DNA from: Thermothelomyces thermophilus ATCC 42464
Taxonomy: Eukaryota > Ascomycota > Sordariomycetes > Sordariales > Chaetomiaceae
Length of the DNA: 64,000 bases
Assembly (NCBI RefSeq): GCF_000226095.1
Contig: NC_016477.1
Coordinates: 310,001 to 374,000 of the forward strand
Direction of reading: 5' to 3'
The first letter of the stretch is position 1. Each line of letters starts with the position of its first letter. The notes under the pieces were generated by a model. It was not told the DNA's origin, ran no database searches, and saw only the letters and a program-made list of their open reading frames with translations. Of this stretch, positions 48,770 to 61,528 are shown one piece after another. The position numbers and the translations under genes were made by a program.

Positions 48770-51700
48770 CTAGTTCCTATAAGTTGTCTTCTAGTCTAAA
48801 ATTAAGCTATTTAACTAGGTACTATAGTTCTCCGCTAATAATACGTAAATCTAGAATTTCTTTAATGTCCTATTCTTCTTCCTCGTCTTCTGCTTCAATA
48901 TACGTGGCAACCTTAGCGTTTTTCGGTACTAGTTCGAGAAGCGAAATATGGAAAACATCCGTCCGTAGTCACATAGATGACGGTAACGATAGTCGGTAGT
49001 TGGATGTCGAAATTCGTTCTTTGATAACGAAAGGTCTGACCTTCTTGAAGTCTAGCTTCGCGCTTGGTCGTTTGGTTCGTAGGTTTCGTGCAATCAGGTA
49101 GACTTTATCTCCCCTTTCTAGGTAAGGTCCCTCGAGCCTGTGTTTGTTGTAGTAATTCTTTATTCTGGTTTTGACAAACTCGAGTTCCTTTTTAAGCTTC
49201 TTATATAGTATATATATCTATTCTGCTTTGACTACTGCCCTTAGCACTATAACCTCTAGCCTTTGCCTAAGGTCTGCTTTATATCTATAGTTCGCGAAGA
49301 ACGGTGTAACTTTAGTCGTTTCTGTTGGCGTCATATTATAAGCGAGTTATACTATTAGCAATAGTATGACCTAGTCGTCTTGCTAGTAGTTGACGTAGGA
49401 ACGGAGATATTGCTTGATAACTTGGTTTAGTTGCTCCGTTTGTCCGTCAATCTACGGGTGATATGCTATTAATAGCTTGCTGTTAACGCCTAATCGTTGT
49501 ATTAACACTTGCTAGAACTTCGATACGAACTTGGTATCTCTGTCGGTGATCTATTCTTACGGCTAAGCATGTACTAATGTAACTTGCCGATAGATCACGT
49601 CTGTTAGCTGTTTAGCTATCTATGACTCCTTATAGGGAAAGAAGTATGCCCATTTAGTCAGGCGATCTACTATAGTAAGAATACTATTGTAGATTACTCC
49701 TATAGTTGTGTCCTTGGATTCTGGCAGCTTTGTAATAAAGTCTATCGTAACCGAGCTCTATGGTTTGTCAGCTGTTAGTAGTAGCTAAAGTAGCCTATAC
49801 GGCTTATGTCGTACCGTTTTGCTTCGATTGTAAATGTCGTAGTTCTATATGACTTCCTTAACCCGTGCCGTTAACTATAGAAAGTCGTAATGTTTCTTGA
49901 CTTGTACGACAGTCTTCGTAACTCCTTTATATCCTCCGAGTTTCGACTCGTAGAGTTCTCGAATTATCTATAGCTATTGACCTTTATTATAGATATACGC
50001 TTTGCCTTGGTACTAGAGTTTTCTATCTCTTTCTTCTACTCCGTTAGGTACTAATGGTCTGGGTGCTGCTTGATATTATGTCTTGTTAATCCTTTCTTCT
50101 CAAAAGATTATATAGCATTCTAGGAACGAGTCAAGTAGATCATCTTCTATAGGTGTCTACGTTTCGTAATATAGCGTTCCGTCTATTTATTTCTTGAACA
50201 ACAGTAGTATTATTCCTATTTGTCCTTTTATATGATCCGTTCGTCAGCTTAAAATGTCTACTTGTACGTTTTCTTTGCCCTTCTTATAGCGGATCTCGAA
50301 GTTAAATTCCATAAGGAATTCTGCCTATTGTATTTGTCGTCCATTAAGTTCCTTTGTCATTATAAAGTATCATAGGTTCTTATAATCTATATATACTTAT
50401 ACCGGTTCAATCGTATTACTAAGGTATAGTCACCATTCCTTAAAAGCTTCGACAATCACAAGTAGTTCCTTATCGTAGATCGGATAATTAAGACGTAGTC
50501 TATCGAGCTTCTTTAAAAAGAAGGCTACAGGATGTAGCTTTCCTTGTCTGTCTCATTATCCTAATTGTCCTCCGATAGCGTAGTCTGAAGCGTCCGTTTC
50601 TACCTCGAATGGCTTCTTAGGGTCTGGTAGTACTAGTACTAGATCCTTAGTAATGGCGTTACAGATCTGCGTAAATGCTTGCTTATGTCGCTCTTCCCAT
50701 TAGAATTCGGCGTTCTTTTTAGTAAGTTTGTATAAAGGTCGTACAATCGCTCTAAAGTTCCTAATAAACATTTGGTAGAAGTTCGTAAATCCGATAAAGC
50801 TTCGTACTTCTATAACTGACGTCGGTTATAGCCAATTCTTAATAGCTTTAACCTTTGAAGGTTCTATCCAAATTTGTCCTAGGGATATTTCGTATCCTAG
50901 AAACACCGTTTTCCTAACATGGAATTTGCTCTTTTCCTTGTTAACTAATAGCTTATATATGTGTAGCACATCTAGCATTGCTTTTATATACTTCCGGTGT
51001 TTGTCTATCATCTTAGAGAAGATAAGTATGTTGTCGAGATAATATACCGTAAATTTGTCGAGAAAGGGTCGGATAACTTGATCAATCAGGGCTTAGAACG
51101 TTGCTAGCGCGTTTATAAGTCCGAATGGTATGACGAGGTACTTATAGTAGCTATAAGGTGTCCTAAAGGCCGTTTTCTACTTGTCGCCTTCTTTAATCTA
51201 TATATAGTTATAGGCTGATAGCAAGTCAAGACATGTAAAATATTAGGCTCCTACTAACTAATCTCGGAGCCATAAGATTAGCGGTAATAGGTATCGATTT
51301 TTTATAGTCTGTTCGTTAAGTTGCCAATAGTTAATATATAACTGTAACTTTCTGTCTTTCTTAGGCATAAACAGGATTAGGTAGCCTGCTAGCGATATCG
51401 ATAGGCAGATATATCCTCTTCGAAGGTTCTCCTCTAAATATCGCTTAAGTTCTTCGTTCTATATCTAGCTCGTATAGTAAATCTTAAAGAACTTTAGTCA
51501 TACTCCTTCTTTAAGCTTAATCTCGTAATCCTATAGGCTATATTCTGGTAATCCTTCTAGATGTTTCGGTTCGAATGCTAGGTATCCTTCGTATTCCTTC
51601 GGTACTTCCCTAGTCTTGTCTTGTCTCTCGGTTTTCTAATAGTATACGAACTTGGTTCCGTCTATAGCGATGCTGGCGATTTCTCCTGTCTTAACCTATT

Positions 51701-52290
51701 ACTCCAATTATAGTACTCTATATTCGTCAACGGAGAGAATAGCTATCGGCGGTTTAGCTCGTTCCTCCTATCGCGATATCGATGTCGTTATACCGCCTCT
51801 TCTAGAGTCTGTAGTGGTCTGCCTGCCACTGTCTGTCTCTTGCGATAGATCTATAGGATATGCCTTTCTTTGAGTATCGTCTGCTCGCGATCCTTATATA
51901 CTCCCTATCTCGCTAGTTAAATATAACTCTATTTAGGGTTGTAAGTAGCTACTATTCTTCTAGCTAATGTCCGGGTTATAATCTTTATACTATAGTAACC
52001 CTAATATTATATCTTTGTCGTTGCCTATGTCTACGATGCTAAATACGACTACTATAGTCTTCCCTGCTATAGTGATGTCAATCGGTTCGGTCTCCCTATA
52101 TACCTATTATATTAGAAATGGCCCTTTGACTATGCTATACTTTTGCTTCATTCTCTAGGGTATCTACAGCTGATTTACAAATGTAGGCGAAATCAGGTTT
52201 ATCTCTGCTCTACTATCCACTAATGCAAGCATTTCGTGCTGTTTCTACTATGCTATTATCTATAATCGCTTGTCTTACCACCGTCGTCCA
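48740..52290 (-). pseudogene. pol: Pol of element E
   Basis: The protease near 52195-52245 reads Asp-Ser-Arg for Asp-Ser-Gly. The RT box reads Tyr-Leu-Asp-Asn at about 51025-51050. RNase H is at about 50300-50600, the integrase about 49250-50120, the GPF module near 49000-49090 and the chromodomain about 48760-48890. The segment 50826-51011 is stop-free RT. It has the same order and -1 relation to gag as the other copies. Confidence 0.85.
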
Positions 52291-54655
52291 AAGATTACGG
52301 CGATTTCCTATGTTTCTGCCAGGAGGTCTCGATATAGTGGTCTCTTACGCTAGTCCCTCCTATACTATACTACTACTCGCTACTACGTAGGCGTTAATGG
52401 TTTCCGGGCCCCTTGAAGGGCCTTGACCCGTTTCCTAGGTTAGTGCTAACCTCTTCGGTTGTTCGGCTAATAGCGGCTTTGTCAATCGTGCTTATTTCCA
52501 TAAGCTATTAAGTGCTTGCGGCTTCCTACCATTAGGTCTGTTCTGCTTTCTATTATATATGCTATAGCTTTATCTAAAGCTCCCGAATTCGTAATTTCTT
52601 TTCGTCCGCGTAATAGAGGTAATTATTGCTCTAGCACGAGTCCTATATGTCTCGTCTAGTTCTATAGTACCTAGGCTAGGCTTGTCTTAGAACTATCGTA
52701 ATGCCTTCTAAATTACGGGCTTTGATCTTCTAGAGCAATTCGGCCACTCTATTTCCTACATCGTAGACCTATTCCATAGGGTACAAGCCTCTGTCCCTAT
52801 TTTCCTATTAGGTCGGCCAGTGATTATTTTCGAATTTGTCATAGAAGTAATATCGGCATTCGTATGCTATACACTAGAACTAGGGCACTTGCGTATATAC
52901 CTTATATTAAGGGTATAGTCGCGTAGCGTTGCCTAGGAGGTATTAGAATTCTTTCCCGAATCCTTCCCATTGTATATAGATCATAGGTACTCTAGTGCTA
53001 GGATAGGAGTATTTCTTCTAATAGCTTTTCTATATATGCTCGTCTTTTCCGTGGTTTGCGCGCATAAACTGGTATTCCAGGTTCTATATGTCGTTACTAA
53101 GTTGCTAATTGTCAAGGTACTTAGCATAGCTATCGGGCCTATTATATATCACAGGCTATTCTCCTTTAATAGTTTCTATAATATGTCGGAGTTCCCTTAT
53201 TTTGTCCCTTATCTTATTACTCTACTAGGCAAGTCAAGTCAAGTGCCTATCCTATTCGCATAGTTCCGTGTTAAGTCGAAAAACTTCATTATAGTACCAT
53301 TCGATTCGTTCCTAAAGGAATAGAGCATTAGGTCCGGGTCTTTCGATTCCTTAGGTGTCAGTTGTCTACGATCCATCCTACCTCTATATAACTATGAAAC
53401 CCTACTGCCTCAAGGCTAGGAGAATCGAAACTAGCGGTGTATACTCTCCTGCCATGTCCTATTCGGCGAGACCTGTCTCTAGGTCTATAGTGACCAGTTC
53501 AGAGTACGGTGCTTATTCGTCTTCTCTATTGCTGTTATATCTGAAACTATCTGTGTCACTATCCTTGTTTTCGTAGCTTGTAGCCGCTACTTCGATAACG
53601 TCCTTGGTAGTTTCGTCGATGGCTGTAATTTCCTTTCTAGGGGCTGGTTTCTATTCTTTCTTCGGGCTTTAGCATTCTCGCTTATAGTGCCCTTTCTTTC
53701 TATAGTTATAGTAGGTAATATTAGACTTATCTTTAGTTATCTTCTTCTAGTCTTGCTTTTACGCTATATCTATATCTATAGCTCTAGGGTATATCCTATA
53801 CAAGGTACTAACGTACACTCGCTTTTTCTTATCGTTAGCCTTAACTATAGTTTTGTTTATTTGACCTTATTTCTACTACTCTTGTATATAGAGTTAATCA
53901 TTAATTCTAATAGCTTATACAATATATTTGTCTAGAGTCTTAGGCTAATCGTACTTATATAGCTCGTCCTTGACCTTTTCCTTTAAGCTATTATGGAACA
54001 ATTATATTAACGCCTTATCGTTAAGTTAAGACTTAAGTATGTCCTGTCTAAACTATATAGCATAAGAGGCTGCTAACTTAGTCTATCAGAGATTAGCAAG
54101 TCTTTCTTACATATAAATCTTCTTATCTTCATCGCTAAAAACTTTCTAAAGCTCTTCTTCGAAACGGTCATAAGATTAGAAGACTGCCTATATAAACACG
54201 TCTTGGTCATCTTCGTCTTCCTTAGTAAGATAGTCGTTCTACGTAGGCTCGAACTATCTAAGTGCCTTGCCCTCTAGTCTCGTAGCTACATAGAAGACTT
54301 TAGCTTTGTCGTCCGGAAACTTGTTGTCATTAAGCCGGAAGTAAGATCGGAGGTTTGTTAGGAATCCTACAAGATCCTCCTTGGTTCCTCTATATTTGCC
54401 AGGTAGTTCGATCTTGATACGCTTCGCTTTGGCGCCCTCGAGTGCCTCGATTTTGGTGTAGGCCTCGTTAACCAACTTCTGCGAGTACTTTTCGCGGTTC
54501 TCGAGTTCCTTGATTCGAGCTTAAGCAGCCTTGTCTCTCTAGTCTAACTCCTAGATCTGCTGCTAGAGTTAACCAAGCTAAGCGAGCAGCTATTCGGCTG
54601 TAACGTTAGTAGCTATATCGATATTAAGGTCGAAGTTACCTCCGTTCTAAACTAT
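52240..54655 (-). pseudogene. gag: Gag of element E
   Basis: The start at 54655 reads ATA (ancestral ATG). The capsid domain is well preserved: 54254-54475 is open without stops. The CCHC knuckle near 53680-53720 has Cys-to-Tyr changes. The long post-knuckle region extends to about 52240 and overlaps pol in the -1 frame. Confidence 0.8.
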
Positions 54656-54667
54656 AATAGAACAAAG

Positions 54668-54682
54668 GGAGTAGTAATAACG
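54668..54682 (-). promoter_or_regulatory. Primer-binding site of element E
   Basis: Minus-strand CGTTATTACTACTCC follows the 5' LTR. Its complement AGTAGTAATAAC matches AGTGGTAACAAT in the LTR downstream of the TATA box except for transitions at three positions. It is consistent with self-priming. Confidence 0.55.
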
Positions 54683-55133
54683 TATAACGAACCTAACTTA
54701 GACTTCTTCTAAAAGGGTCTAGACGGAGGTAGGTTGAGCGTAACGAGTAGGCAGGTCGTCTAAAGGATTCGGTGAAGCTAAAGGGTTTATAATAACACTA
54801 GAGTTGTCTCTTATAGTAATTAGCAATGCTTGGTATAAGTACTGTGATTATAATTGTTACCACTGGTAAACTCCTAGAGTCTACTATAACGAGTGACTAT
54901 CTATATGTATATATACTCCTTCTGACTGCTTATAGCCCTCTTTGGTCCTGTCCTTAGATTGCCTTTGGTAGCTAGCTATTCTCTGCTATCTTTCCCCTTT
55001 TGGCAATTGTTTGCCTGTGGTAGCCTGCGCTCCCTAGCGATCCGTGTCAGCCTCGCTTCGTGCCCTTCTTGATTGGTGGCTCATTTAGCCCTCTGCGCCC
55101 TACCGGGTCGCGGTATATGGTTGGCTCGTGACA
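54683..55133 (-). repeat. 5' LTR of element E (451 bp)
   Basis: It begins TATAACGAACC (ancestral TGT) and ends GGCTCGTGACA. It pairs with 47525-47975 and is followed by the target copy AACAT. Confidence 0.95.
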
Positions 55134-55480
55134 AACATCTAACTACTAACTATTATTACCGTTATCTATATACCTACAAATAGATGTTTTTTATATTTCA
55201 CTTCTCGAACCAGTACCGAAAAATGCTAAGATTACTATATATATTAAAGTAAAAGACAAGGAAGAAGAATAGGACGTCAAAGAAATTCTAGATTCACGTA
55301 TTATCAATAGAGAACTATAGTATCTAGTCAAATAGCTCGATTTTAGACTAGAAGATAACTTATAGGAACTAATTAAGAACTTGAACTGCCCTAAGAAACT
55401 AGAACAGTTCTACTAGCAGAACCTAGATCGACTGTAGGCACTAGCTTGGACAAAACGGCTAAGTCGGCCTCCGATAAATC
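55134..55480 (+). pseudogene. pol: Pol of element D, C-terminal piece (chromodomain)
   Basis: It resumes after E with the same bases as C about 40410 onward. It contains the end of the integrase GPF region and the chromodomain (about 55265-55420), both with TAR stops. Bases 55373-55480 are also the end of the antisense gene on the other strand. Confidence 0.75.
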
Positions 55481-56033
55481 TAGGCCTAAAGAAGACTAGT
55501 CAAATGGGACGTCAGCACCCTAGGACCGTATGTCACTAATAACGTGTACCTCGGAATCCCGTACCCTCCGCTCTTCCGCTTTTACTTCCTCTAGAGACTA
55601 TATACCTCGACGAAACAGCTTGGAACCCTGCTCCTTCAAGAAACGTTTCTGGCGATAAAGACGAGCTAATCGACCGATAGCCGTCTAAAGTTAAGTCTAA
55701 AGGACGAAAAGGGCCTCTTTAGTATCGGCTTCTTCTTATTCTACACGTTTTTGTTCGGATATAATCTTCGTTACTATAAAGGATTAGCTACGAACATTAA
55801 GATAATAAACTAGGTTATAAATAAGCAGACGCTATATTGGAACTATTGTAAGAACGACCCTAACATATATACTCGCTATAGTAAGAAGAGCCTAATGCTA
55901 TATAATAAGCTAAGTTCCGCTTAAAACACTACGAATACGGTATAACGTCTACGCTAGAAGAATTAATAAAAAAAGCAAGCGTAGCACGCTATTGAAATTT
56001 CGAAGATCGACGCTTAGAAATATAATCTACTAT
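55373..56033 (-). pseudogene. Antisense gene of element D: Zn2Cys6-like plus coiled coil
   Basis: The start at 56033 reads ATA (ancestral ATG). Exon 1 is 56033-55823 (211 nt). The 49-nt intron, 55822-55774, has donor ATTTAT (ancestral GTTTAT), branch CTAAT and acceptor TATAG. Exon 2 is 55773-55373, ending in the conserved TAA. The total of 612 nt gives 203 codons, and phase is kept only if the intron is removed. The cluster spacing is exactly x2, x6, x8, x2, x6; five of six positions are Tyr, the product of TGY-to-TAY change. A coiled coil with Arg-Leu-Tyr-Arg-Gln-Lys follows. Sequence outside the last 20 codons is distinct from the B/F and C/E versions. Confidence 0.78.
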
Positions 56034-56102
56034 CTTATTAGCTACTAGTAATATAGAAAAAAGGGAAAAATTACAAGGTATATATGGAAAAGGATATCAG
56101 CG

Positions 56103-56160
56103 CTATTTAAAACGGCCTAAAGAGGGCTTTTAGGTCAAAAGCCTCAGAGGGAGGGTATCG
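56103..56160 (-). promoter_or_regulatory. PPT, inverted repeat and antisense TATA element of D
   Basis: A plus-strand purine tract (CAGAGGGAGGGTATCG) ends at 56160, before the 3' LTR. The inverted repeat GGGCTTTTAGGTCAAAAGCCT is at 56124-56144. Minus-strand GTTTTAAATAG lies at about 56113-56103, 70 bp before the antisense start. Confidence 0.58.
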
Positions 56161-56588
56161 TATTACGGAAATATATATATAGATACCGCCTAAGCTACTG
56201 GTATAAATAGGCTAATTAAGCCAAAGGAATGATAGACTAATCAGGATAGGATTACGCTTGGTAAGAAATAATCCTAGTAGAGGATCACTAGCTTACGATA
56301 TAAGTTAGGTAAGCTAGTATAAAGGATTACCACGACTGCTAGTGATCCTAGGATTATATATACATGTAGATAGTCACTCGTTATAGTAGACTCTAAGAGT
56401 TTACCAGTGATAGTAACCCATAATCACAGTACTCATACCAAGTATTGCTAATTACTGTAAGAGATAACTCTAGTGTTGTTGTGAACCCTTTGGCTTCACC
56501 AAATCCCTCAGACGACCTGCCTATTTGTCCCGCTCAATCTACCTTCGTCTGAACCCTTTTAGAAGTTGTCTAAGCTAGGTTCGTCATA
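56161..56588 (+). repeat. 3' LTR of element D (428 bp)
   Basis: It starts TATTACGG (ancestral TGTTACGG), ends TTCGTCATA and pairs with 26178-26605. The following CTTAG (56589-56593) is the target duplicate. Confidence 0.93.
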
Positions 56589-58004
56589 CTTAGGTACCTT
56601 ACTAAGGAACTACTAGATAGCATTATCTATAGGAACCTAATAATCCTTCTTTATAACTAATTACTCTTTTATCGGCAGGGGGTTGTCTTCTCCTTCTTCT
56701 ATCTAGATAGAGATAACCGATTTCGCCTATCCTGGCTATAGTTATAGTTATAAAACCGGCAGCCTATAAAGTAGCTTATCTATAGGCTACCTAAGTGGTT
56801 AATAAGGATAGATATCCCCCTAAGGGTTCTTTAGCGTTTCTAGCCAAAGGGAGCTATTAGGTAGATAGCCTAAAGCTATCTGGATCGTTCTAAGCTAGAG
56901 CGTTAATATCTTATTCTTAGCCTCTATCACTTTTAGCCTTATATATAGATAGCCCTTCTACTAAGGGAGCTTAAGCTATACCTTATCTCTTTATTATATC
57001 TTTTAAAAGTAGAAGTAACGGAACTTAACGACCTAGATACTATATTCCTACTAGCCCTTTTACTTTAATATTATCTATACTATTAGCTAGTATATATAAC
57101 CTCTAGGTAGTAGAAAAAGAAAGCTAAAGAGAATGACCTTATCCTATAGAGTCTTAAATGGATCTTTTTGGCTCTACTTATTGGAAGAATAGGAGTCTAT
57201 ATAATAGAGATAAGACTTTATCTAGTTATATATAGCTATAGCCTAGTATAATTATTATAAGTAGTAAAGGATTACCTAGAATCGTTTTCTGGCCGTATCC
57301 TTTTATTTTTATAAGGATAGTACTAACTACTTAGGCTTTAGATTACTAATAACTTCTAAAAAGATATAGATATATAGCTTATAAAATATTAATATATACT
57401 AAAGTAGGTTTAAGAGGTTATAACCATTTAGGTACTCCTTTCTTAATATAAGCCTTTTAATATTATATAGGCTTATAGTAATATTATACTAATACTAGCT
57501 AAAGTATATCTTCCCCTAAGTATATAGCCTAGTATATAAAGGAAATAGGTAACTAATAATCTACTTATTAAGCCTAAGACTAGGACTTATGAGCTACTTT
57601 AACCTTCTAGCTATAACTTCCCTAAGATAAGAAATAGGCCTAATATATAGTTTATTAAAGAGTTTCTAGGTATTACTATTTCCTAGATAGTTAGCAATCT
57701 CTTCCCCTAGAATCTAAGTTATAAAGAGGTACTAAAGAAAAAACCTTAGGGTTTTAGGATCTTCTTCTAAAAGGAGTAAAGGTAGTTCTATACTCGGTTA
57801 GCTTAGCCCTCTAGTCAAAAGGAAAGGAACCGATCCTTCTCTTCTTCCTTAATCTAACTCTCTAACGTTATCCCTATATATATTTACTATTAGAAGACTT
57901 ATATAGAGTCGCTTAAAACCTAGACTACTAACATTTGGAAAAGAATTGCTTAGTAGAATATTTACCTAATGGTACCTAGCTATCTAATTAGGTAGAGAAG
58001 ACAT
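56589..58004 (-). pseudogene. Extra ORF of copy H, N-terminal segment
   Basis: The minus-strand ATG at 58004-58002 corresponds to the ATG at 15273 in G, with the same flanking bases and a CT/TATA-rich upstream tract. It is colinear with G and without net indels to the D insertion. Interruptions are TAG/TAA. Independent conservation of start and length in G and H supports a true ancestral gene of unknown function. Confidence 0.6.
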
Positions 58005-59640
58005 TTTATTCAGCGTTTTTATAAGTTAGTAATTTATAGTTTATAGTTATTAGTCATAGAAAAGAGAGAGAAGAAGAGGGTTAAGTTAAGAGTATTTATA
58101 GACCTTCTAATTCCTCTTAAATACCTTCCTTATCTAGCTATTCTAGGCTATATTTACTAGTTCTGGTACTATCTAATAGGTAACTATATTAGCCTTTATA
58201 TAACTAGGTTATTCTTTATTATAACCCTAAAGAATAACCTTAACTTATATTTTATCTAGTAGTAATAAAGGAATATAATTTATTATATAATAGGTTATTC
58301 CAGCCTAGGTATACTTTCTTTAAATAGAAGTTTAATAGTTCTAGTACCCTAACTATTAAATGATTTAAAGGATAAATATCCTTTATTTCTCTTCAAACTT
58401 CTTTCTACTGTTCTACCCTTTTAACTAACTCTTATATATAATTATCTTCCTTTACTTAGATAGCTAATATTACTTCTTCTTATATTACTTCCCCTTCGAA
58501 CTTATTATAAGCTCCTATAAGTAAGTTTAACTACTATATCTACCGAAAGAGTTAAGTACTAGAGATATAAATCTTCTATCTAGGAAGATATAGAAATTAA
58601 TAAGGATACTAAGCTTATACTTCTCTTAATAACTAACTAGCTAGTGGATTTAATAACTACCCAAGATAATTAGTTTCTAATATCTCTTAAGTTTATATAG
58701 GGAGTAAGAGTAGCTTACTTAGAGGATCCCCCAATACCTTTAGATTATCTAGAGGTAGCCTTAATATAATACTAGTATAAACTATTCATACTATAGATTT
58801 TTTCTTATTAAGTATTCTAAGATATAGGTAGTCTTATATATTTATTAAGAGCTAAACCCTAATCCTAATACTTTAAAGTAAATGTTTAGAATTCTAAGAC
58901 TTGCTCCTACCTATATAGAATTCTTCCATATCTATAAGGGAGCTCTAGTAAAGTAATTATACCTAGTTTTTACGGAAATTAATAATAGTAGTCTATTTAG
59001 TTAGTAGATCTATATCATAATTACCTACTAGGCTTATGTTTTCGGTTTGTTTATCTAGATATTTAAAGATATATAAGAATAACTTCCTCCCTCTAGTTAG
59101 AAGAAGAGCTAATTAGGGATATAGAAATCTGGTACTATACTAGGCCTATAAATAGTCTTACTAAAGATTGATAACTAAGGTTACCCCTTTAGGGAATAGG
59201 AAGCCTATTACTATCTATACTATATAGCTATTCTATAGCTATATTTTAATAGGTCCTATCTTAGATAGATAGTATAGAAACTATTACTAGAGTGATAAGA
59301 AGTGCCTATAGGAAGATATAGTTAAAGATAGTTCTTAAGATCCTAACCCTTAACTCATAGGTTAGGCTAAGTTTAACCTTAATAGCTAACTAAAGAATGT
59401 CTAGCTAATAATAAAGAAAAAGAGCTCTCTAATTATAACGGATTTAGATAATATAATTAGGGATTAATGGGTAGCTTATGAATAAGGTAAACGACGATTA
59501 TAGATAGGGAATTAGGGATTTAGGGAAAAGGGGTAAAGGTAGTATAGAAAAGGGGTAATTAGGGGTTTAAGTAGTAAAGAATAAATAGAAGTAAAATTAA
59601 ATAAGGTTAACTTATATTTCTATTAATAGCTTAAAGGTCA
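58005..59640 (-). other. Spacer between pol and extra ORF in copy H
   Basis: It is the counterpart of G 13641-15272, heavily RIP-altered. No gene can be assigned. The part next to 58004 carries the CT-rich, TATA-like tract on the minus strand. Confidence 0.5.
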
Positions 59641-61081
59641 AAATCTAGGCGGTTTCCCTCTAGTTAGTTTGACTATAAGCTCCTATTATTACTATTATTA
59701 CTCTTAGGCTTTAGATCCAGTAAGTTAATTACTTAGTTATAGTTACCTAGTTTGTCTAGGAGCTTCCTCTTTTATTATTACTTCTTTAAGTGCTTCTGGT
59801 AGTAAAGAACCTACTTCCTAGTTCTAGAGGTTCTACTTATCTAGAAAACTGTTAGATCTATTAGCTTTAAGCTAAACTCTATCCTACTTAAAAAACCTCT
59901 TAATATAGTTTACGGAATATAGTATCTATATATTTATACCATTAAGAGTCTTTAAGTAGTAGGTATTCCTATTCCTAACTTCCTAGACCTAGTATAGGTT
60001 ATACTACCGATACTAGAGTTTTCGAAATAAGCTTATATTAATCTACTAAATATTATTATAAATTAGAATAAAATTGCCTACCTTAACTTAGGTATTCTTG
60101 GCTCTAAATTTATAGTAATAGGCTTCGTTTCGGCGTTTAGCCATTTTTCGTCTAGCTTTAGTAACGTTTTTAGTAATAACCTCTAGATTAAATTCCGTAT
60201 TAAGTAGTACCTTAATATAGAGTTCTAGTAGTTATGGATAGGCCTTTATTTGATTTTCCCTGTCTAGTCAGACAGCTATGGAGTCCTAGTAAAGAATTTA
60301 TTAGATAGGAACATCGTTTTCGATTAGGCTAATAGGATTATAGTTATGGATAAGGTTAAAAGGTAAGCGGCTATAGCTATTTCGAATAGTAATATAGTTA
60401 GTATATAGGATATAGGGAAGAAGCTATTACTAGTTCTTTCTAGTCCTTATAGTTATCTTTACTAGGGTAGCTATAATAAGTATATACCTAGCCTTATTAA
60501 TACCATTAGCCCTAGAGTTATAGGGAGAAATGATAATACGTTTTACCCTTAGTTCCTCTAAGATAGCTTTCGCTTCCCCTTTGAATTTAGATCCCTTATT
60601 AATAACTACGACTATCAGGAGTCCCTAACGAAGAAGAATATTATAATTGATAAAGTTCTTTATTACTCTAGCTAACTTATTAGGTAGGACTTTAGCTTCT
60701 ATGAATCCTAAAAGATCGTTATACGCCTCGTTATACGCCTTAAGGAGGAAATAGGGCTTCTCCCTCTAGTTAGAGGGTATAAATTAAATATCTAAGTACT
60801 ATTTTATAAATAGGATTAGAGAAGGTTCTAAATGTAAATATACCTCCTTAAATCTTTTAATATCTTATACCTAATACTCTAGGTAGGTATAAATCTACTC
60901 TCCTATATTAGTGTATATTCCCTTCTAATAATAATAGTTAGTAACCCTCTAGTAAGTAGCTTCTCTACCTTTATAGCCTATCTTATTATAGCAAGCTTAG
61001 AAAATTCGTTACCTTTCTTCTAGGGTATCTACTATATAGTAAGGATTCTAGGTATCATTTATTAGCTAAAGGAATAGATAC
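59640..61081 (-). pseudogene. pol: Integrase C-terminal two thirds of copy H
   Basis: Reverse-complement counterpart of G 12216-13640. It includes the Cys-to-Tyr zinc region (about 60890-60960), the integrase core with a Gly-Ser-Lys-Phe-like motif near 60580-60600, and the C-terminal region to 59640. Element F cuts it at 61082; the flanking bases GATAC (61077-61081) should recur beyond the window. Confidence 0.72.
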
Positions 61082-61528
61082 TATGACAAACCTAACTCAG
61101 ACTTCTTCTAAAAGGGTCCAGACGGAGGCGGGCTGAGCGTGACGAGCAGGCGGGTCGTCTAAGGGATTCGGTGAAGCCAAAGGGTTCATAACAACACTAG
61201 AGTTGTCTCTTACAGTAATCAGCAATGCTTGGTATAAGTACTATGATTGTGATTGTTACCACTAGTAAACTCCTAGAGTCTACCATAACGAGTGACTGGC
61301 TAGCTATATATATACAATGGTCTGTCCTTCTTTAATAGTTATCACTAGTGCCACTTTTCCTTTCACTTTGTGATTCTACGTTATCGATGGTGATATGTTA
61401 TTATCACCAGTGAAGACCTTAGTCTTGGCGGTGATAATCTTCTGATTAGTCCGTCGAGTGATTGGCTGTCGGAATGTCCCGTGTCCTAGCTATAGCCTGC
61501 CAGGCCGCCTATATGCTTATCCGTGACA
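61082..61528 (-). repeat. 3' LTR of element F (447 bp)
   Basis: It begins TATGACAAACC (ancestral TG) and ends CCGTGACA, one base shorter than the B LTRs, with the same U3 type. Confidence 0.92.

Larger units (their letters stand above)
47525..55133 (-). mobile_element. Element E: complete chromovirus in the integrase of D
   Basis: It is 7,609 bp with two 451-bp LTRs (47525-47975, 54683-55133) and an exact 5-bp target duplication AACAT (47520-47524, 55134-55138). It runs right to left. The LTR type and antisense gene match C. In the first 125 bases of the LTR pair all of about 15 differences are transitions, so LTR divergence reflects RIP rather than time. Confidence 0.95.
26178..56588 (+). 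mobile_element. Element D: chromovirus inserted in H, itself host to C and E
   Basis: It has two 428-bp LTRs (26178-26605, 56161-56588) and a 5-bp target duplication CTTAA/CTTAG. Internal pieces are 26606-26675, 41911-47524 and 55134-56160, which join into one gag-pol plus a 3' tail when C and E are removed. The C insertion duplicates CATAG/TATAG (26671-26675, 41911-41915). The E insertion duplicates AACAT (47520-47524, 55134-55138). Without guests D is about 7.6 kb, like its relatives. Confidence 0.93.
25164..61081 (-). mobile_element. Copy H: 3' part of the large gypsy element, split by D and F
   Basis: Read right to left: integrase (61081-59640), spacer (59640-58005), extra ORF (58004-56589 continued at 26172-25613), 3' LTR (25612-25164). 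It is colinear with G 12216-17248. Element D interrupts the extra ORF with target duplication CTTAA/CTTAG (26173-26177 and 56589-56593). Element F interrupts the integrase at 61082. The 5' half of H is outside the window. Confidence 0.8.

Noticed and set aside
26178-56588. Dating insertions by LTR-pair divergence
   Set aside because: Differences in the parts compared are transitions at RIP-type sites, so divergence does not measure time.
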